From assembly GCF_016865235.1 (NCBI RefSeq), contig NZ_CP064030.1:2294001-2358000 (forward strand): a DNA stretch of 64,000 nt. Direction: 5' to 3'. The position numbers and the translations under genes were made by a program. Positions 61,701 through 64,000 of the stretch are shown piece after piece. The stretch's first letter is position 1; every line of letters begins with the position of its first letter. The notes under the pieces are model-generated. The model saw only the letters and a program-made list of their open reading frames with translations. It was not told where the DNA came from and searched no databases. The stretch is from Dyella caseinilytica (GTDB lineage: Bacteria > Pseudomonadota > Gammaproteobacteria > Xanthomonadales > Rhodanobacteraceae).

Positions 61701-64000
61701 GTCAAAATGCAGGCGCACCACATAGTTTGTCCCTGGCGTCAGGCCGGGAAGCGTATAGGTGAAGTTGCCGAAGCGTTGATTCTGGTAGACCGATTGCGGT
61801 GCCGGATTGGTCACACCGTTGATGTTGATCGCGGCATTGGTACCCGATGCCGTGCCGCCATTGAAATCTTCATCGGCAGCGAAGTAGCCCGCTGCCGGGC
61901 CACCTGCGCTGATCGCAATGGCATCCGGACTGCTGCAGTTGGTCGTGCAGGTAGAGACGGGCGTGGTCACCGTGGCGACGCTGGAAGCCGCTGAGGCACC
62001 CGCTGCATCAGTGGCCTCGACGATGTAGTAATAGGTGGCGGCCGGAGCGACGCTCGTATCCGAATAGGTCGTTCCGGATGTCGTGGTGACCTGATTCGCA
62101 CTGGAGGGGGTGAACCCTGCCACCTCGCTACGATAAACGGTGTAGCTGACAGCACAGCCACTCGCCGCCGTGCTTGCGCCCCACGTCAGACTCACCTGGC
62201 TGGCACTGTTGGCCACAGCAGTCGGTGCTCCCGGGGTGCTTGGCACTGTAGTGCAACTGTCCTGCTGCACGGTGAGTGTGGCGGGATTGCTGGTAGTCGT
62301 ACCAAACACATCGCCAATGGCGACGCTAAAGATCGCGCCATTGTTGGCAGCTGTGGTGGCTGGTGTCGTGTAGGTGGACCCGGTTGCTCCGACGATGGGG
62401 CTTCCGTTTTCAGACCACTGGTACGTCAAGCTGCCGAGACCAGTCGCCGTCACACCAAAGGTCGCCGTCTGCCCAACGGTGACGACCTGGCTGCTTGGTT
62501 GCGTCGTAATGGCAGGTGCCGCCCCAGCGTCGGTGCCGGCAGTACACAACGTGGCACCAGGGTAGTTGTTGGTGACCTGGTAGGCGGAAGTGCCATCGAA
62601 GTTCACCACCGCGGTTTTCGTGGAATCATTCGGATCAACCGTTGACGTCCACGTGCTCCAGGTGCCCGAAAAAGCACAGGTGGCATTATTGACGCCGCCG
62701 ATGCTTTGCGCTTCCGATTGCGTGGGCAGACGCATATTGATGCCCGCGCAATAGTTTTGCGCATTCACGCCGGTGAACTGCGAACCCGGTGCCGTGTCGG
62801 TCATAACCGTGCGGGTCCAGGTCAAGCCAGTCAGATTGTCCGTCACCAGGCTGGCATTGGACGCATTAACGGTATACCGCTCCGTTGCGCCACCGCATTG
62901 GGGCACGTTGTAGACCTGGAACTCATAAACCGAGTAGCCATACTGTGTGGCACGCTGTATCCCGTTCAATCGGATATAGCGCCCACTCACCGTCGGGAAG
63001 TTGAGCGTCTCCGTCCCACCCACACCAGCGTTGTTGGTATAGGCCACGTTCCAGGTCGGATTGGTTGAAGGGTCCGCGTTGGTATAGAGAATCTGATACT
63101 GCGTCGCGTAAGCATTTTCCCAGTTGATCACGACCGTATTGAAGGACTGCACCGAGCCCAGATCGATCTGCAGCCATGAGGGATCGACACCAGCAACGGC
63201 TGGCGTGGGTGGCGCATTGGCGACCGCTGAGCCCCACCGCGTGGAAAGATTACCGTCAACCGCGTTTTCCGCCCCCAGGCAGTTCGTGCCCGAGTACGGC
63301 GGCGTGGTTGTTCCATCGGTGCACGCGTTCTGCGAGCTACTTGCGGTTGCGACCGTATCCAGGGCCAGATTGACGCCCGGAGGTGCGAGCGTGATTTGCG
63401 CCGTGTTGCTGGTGGCGGGTGCGCCGGCAGCATTATTCACCGTGACTGTGTACGCACCAACATTCGCAGCACTTACGGCCGGAATGGTATAGGTCAGCGT
63501 ATTGGACTGCTGCGTGCCACTGGTAAGAATGGTGGCGGTACCCCCAGGAGGGGTGAACTGCCATTGATACGTGTACGGCGCAGATCCGGCAACGACAGCC
63601 GTAAACTGCACAGGCTCATTGATGGGTACGATCGTACTGGCTGGCTGCGTGGCGATGGATACCGGTGTTGCAGCATCGACCGTCACCACGGCCGTCGAGG
63701 ATTGAACCGAGCCGAGTTCGTTGGCAACCACCACATAGAAACTGGTGCTTCCCGCCGCGGTAAAGACAGGCGTGGTGTATGTGGCGCTGGTCGCGCCAGA
63801 AATGGCGCCCGAGCCAATCTGATACCACTGATAGGTCAGTGTCGGTGAGCCCGTCGCCGCCACGGTCAGTGTAGCCGATTGTCCGTCCACCACCGATTGA
63901 GAGGCTGGCTGCGTGGTGATGGCCACGTTGGCGGGCGCATCGACACTGAGGGTGACTGGCGTCGACGTCACCGTACCGAAGCTGCTGGCAATCGTCACCG
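58740..64000 (-). CDS. Giant multimodular GH64 beta-1,3-glucanase (N-terminus beyond right edge)
   Basis: About 1,753 residues are visible. From the N-terminal side: two Ig-like domains (to about 205), an F5/8-type C discoidin domain (about 208-365: AVDGNLSTRWGS, SWLQIDLGSV), a DUF1566-like domain (about 366-483: GLTWTRTVMTDT, MRLPTQSEAQ), an Ig-like domain, Fn3, malectin, Fn3, malectin, two Fn3, an Ig-like domain, and a C-terminal thaumatin-like GH64 catalytic domain (about 1358-1752: RIYVSEGSPLYM, VHYDWYEFTYSS). It should cleave beta-1,3-glucan such as fungal wall glucan. Ser/Thr-rich linkers are abundant. The start codon lies outside, so the true length is unknown. Confidence 0.85.
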   Translation of the reverse strand, partial: VTIASSFGTVTSTPVTLSVDAPANVAITTQPASQSVVDGQSATLTVAATGSPTLTYQWYQIGSGAISGATSATYTTPVFTAAGSTSFYVVVANELGSVQSSTAVVTVDAATPVSIATQPASTIVPINEPVQFTAVVAGSAPYTYQWQFTPPGGTATILTSGTQQSNTLTYTIPAVSAANVGAYTVTVNNAAGAPATSNTAQITLAPPGVNLALDTVATASSSQNACTDGTTTPPYSGTNCLGAENAVDGNLSTRWGSAVANAPPTPAVAGVDPSWLQIDLGSVQSFNTVVINWENAYATQYQILYTNADPSTNPTWNVAYTNNAGVGGTETLNFPTVSGRYIRLNGIQRATQYGYSVYEFQVYNVPQCGGATERYTVNASNASLVTDNLTGLTWTRTVMTDTAPGSQFTGVNAQNYCAGINMRLPTQSEAQSIGGVNNATCAFSGTWSTWTSTVDPNDSTKTAVVNFDGTSAYQVTNNYPGATLCTAGTDAGAAPAITTQPSSQVVTVGQTATFGVTATGLGSLTYQWSENGSPIVGATGSTYTTPATTAANNGAIFSVAIGDVFGTTTSNPATLTVQQDSCTTVPSTPGAPTAVANSASQVSLTWGASTAASGCAVSYTVYRSEVAGFTPSSANQVTTTSGTTYSDTSVAPAATYYYIVEATDAAGASAASSVATVTTPVSTCTTNCSSPDAIAISAGGPAAGYFAADEDFNGGTASGTNAAININGVTNPAPQSVYQNQRFGNFTYTLPGLTPGTNYVVRLHFDEFYWTQAGQRVFDVSINGTQVLTNFDIFAAAGGQDIAVVEQFSATANAQGQIVLQFVSVKDNAAVNGIEVENATATNTPPNAPSNLAATVASSSQINLSWTGPTTSGVTYTVFRNGTAVGNGLTGTTYSDTGLTSSTTYSYTVEAVDSAGTSMASNTATATTFDVNCASGCGSDVLAISAGGPAAGDYVADEDFNGGAASDTGATINISGVTNPAPQSVYQHQRVGNNFTYTLAGLTAGASYTVRLHFDEFYWTQAGQRVFNVSINGTQVLSNFDIIATAGGQDMAIVEPFTATANAQGQIVLQFTTITDNAEINGIEVVSAPINSPSGLTATSVSASQINLNWTASSAAGVVYDVFRSTTSGFTPSSANQIATATGISYSDTGLAVNTTYYYVVEASNTAGTSAPTPQASASTMAIPLAPTNLTATAASSTVVNLSWTASATSGVTYTVLRNGTAVANGLTGTSCSDTGLTASTTYSYVVEAVDVAGTSLASNTAITTTSASGSGTVTAPVITTAPASQTVTIGRTAAFSVVASGGSLSYQWYKNGTAIAGATSASYATPGTTASDNASSFTVTVTNSAGSATSSAATLSVNLSPSYTVVPGVIVTDLNNNTNGAWTDDQIYVEILGNDPTTGVLSWVNYNGTITPANVADNTASNALVAPNGQTYPNYAFTLAQANHQLNLPPLTAGRIYVSEGSPLYMSIVAGANGGSNGYAGPNPLNNTDPNINVHYDWYEFTYSSTGGIFINTTQVNQFGLPLLLDVWGSNETYHMQVGINESIANLDQEYVNQTPAAFNTPAPTNLRILSPAETTFNAGGANGNYFDSYIASTWMQYSGSPVTITVNGRQFTGTASGSTLTFTEVNPAAANVGETFVVQQPSTQDILECAGTMATGVAGSTPQQQDENAIQLQLENQICAATNRGVLLAPANWTNASTYYQSAPANFYSWFWHQHSVGGLAYGFSYDDNNNQSTTIVTQQPEHMGFGIGW
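60735..61181 (-). repeat. Malectin module, downstream copy
   Basis: About 149 residues of the giant glucanase. It starts DVLAISAGGPAAGDYVADED and shares the core LHFDEFYWTQAGQRVFNVSI with the upstream copy; protein and DNA are highly similar. Malectin folds bind di-glucose or other carbohydrate. Confidence 0.85.
61482..61925 (-). repeat. Malectin module, upstream copy
   Basis: About 148 residues, starting DAIAISAGGPAAGYFAADED. It is nearly the same as the downstream copy, so a tandem duplication (with its Fn3 partner) is likely. Recombination between them could shorten the gene. Confidence 0.85.

Overview
The window looks like a chromosomal segment of a Gammaproteobacterium, most probably order Xanthomonadales near Rhodanobacteraceae (Dyella, Luteibacter, Rhodanobacter). 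This is inferred from moderately high GC, dense ATGA-coupled operons, WxcM/FdtA-type sugar genes, many secreted polysaccharidases, and Clp- and Cpx-like signalling. I see no tRNA, rRNA, CRISPR array, complete insertion sequence or phage.

Layout. (1) 1-7202, leftward: an eight-gene surface-polysaccharide operon for a glycan containing a dTDP-3-acylamino-3,6-dideoxyhexose (FdtA, hexapeptide acyltransferase, FdtB, two accessory enzymes, Wzx, GT2, partial Wzy-like gene at the edge). (2) 7406-9869, rightward: cytochrome b561, a c-heme/outer-membrane barrel fusion and a soluble cytochrome c. (3) 10076-13432: an outer-membrane protein, then an ECF sigma / anti-sigma / subtilase operon. (4) 13495-17633: a GH28 pectinase, a candidate small RNA and a trimeric autotransporter. 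(5) 18710-25521, leftward: a CadC-like regulator and a five-gene type IV pilin set whose PilX is oversized and which has no pilY1. (6) 25953-28292, rightward: two Roadblock proteins, a winged-helix protein and a small GTPase, resembling a conservon. (7) 28313-33897: an AraC regulator, a QseBC-like system, a DUF3313 lipoprotein and a secreted lectin-fold protein. (8) 34160-42190: a second trimeric autotransporter with two RcsB-like regulators and an RcsC-like hybrid kinase. (9) 42634-46096: a convergent mannan-degrading pair (GH76, GH92). (10) 46272-49721: a CpxAR-like system with a Spy/CpxP-like protein and two matching Cpx-type boxes. (11) 49869-64000: a membrane protein, a DUF2845-like protein, a GGDEF protein, a GH31 enzyme with an inserted domain, an OmpA-like protein, an M61 peptidase and a very large GH64 glucanase cut by the right edge.

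The most interesting system is the sigma cassette at 10924-13432. The periplasmic part of the anti-sigma factor resembles the inhibitory prodomain of the subtilase encoded immediately downstream. The motif GCAACCTTTC-N12-GCAC occurs upstream of the sigma gene and twice, back to back, between the polysaccharide and cytochrome operons. This suggests a protease-gated ECF pathway that co-regulates envelope polysaccharide and electron transfer. A second candidate novelty is the conservon-like GTPase cassette divergent from a pilin operon with an enlarged PilX.

The enzyme content (GH76, GH92, GH64, GH28, GH31) suggests a lifestyle of attacking fungal and plant cell walls, with adhesins (two trimeric autotransporters, pili) for surface attachment. 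All functional assignments are from motif reading without database searches.
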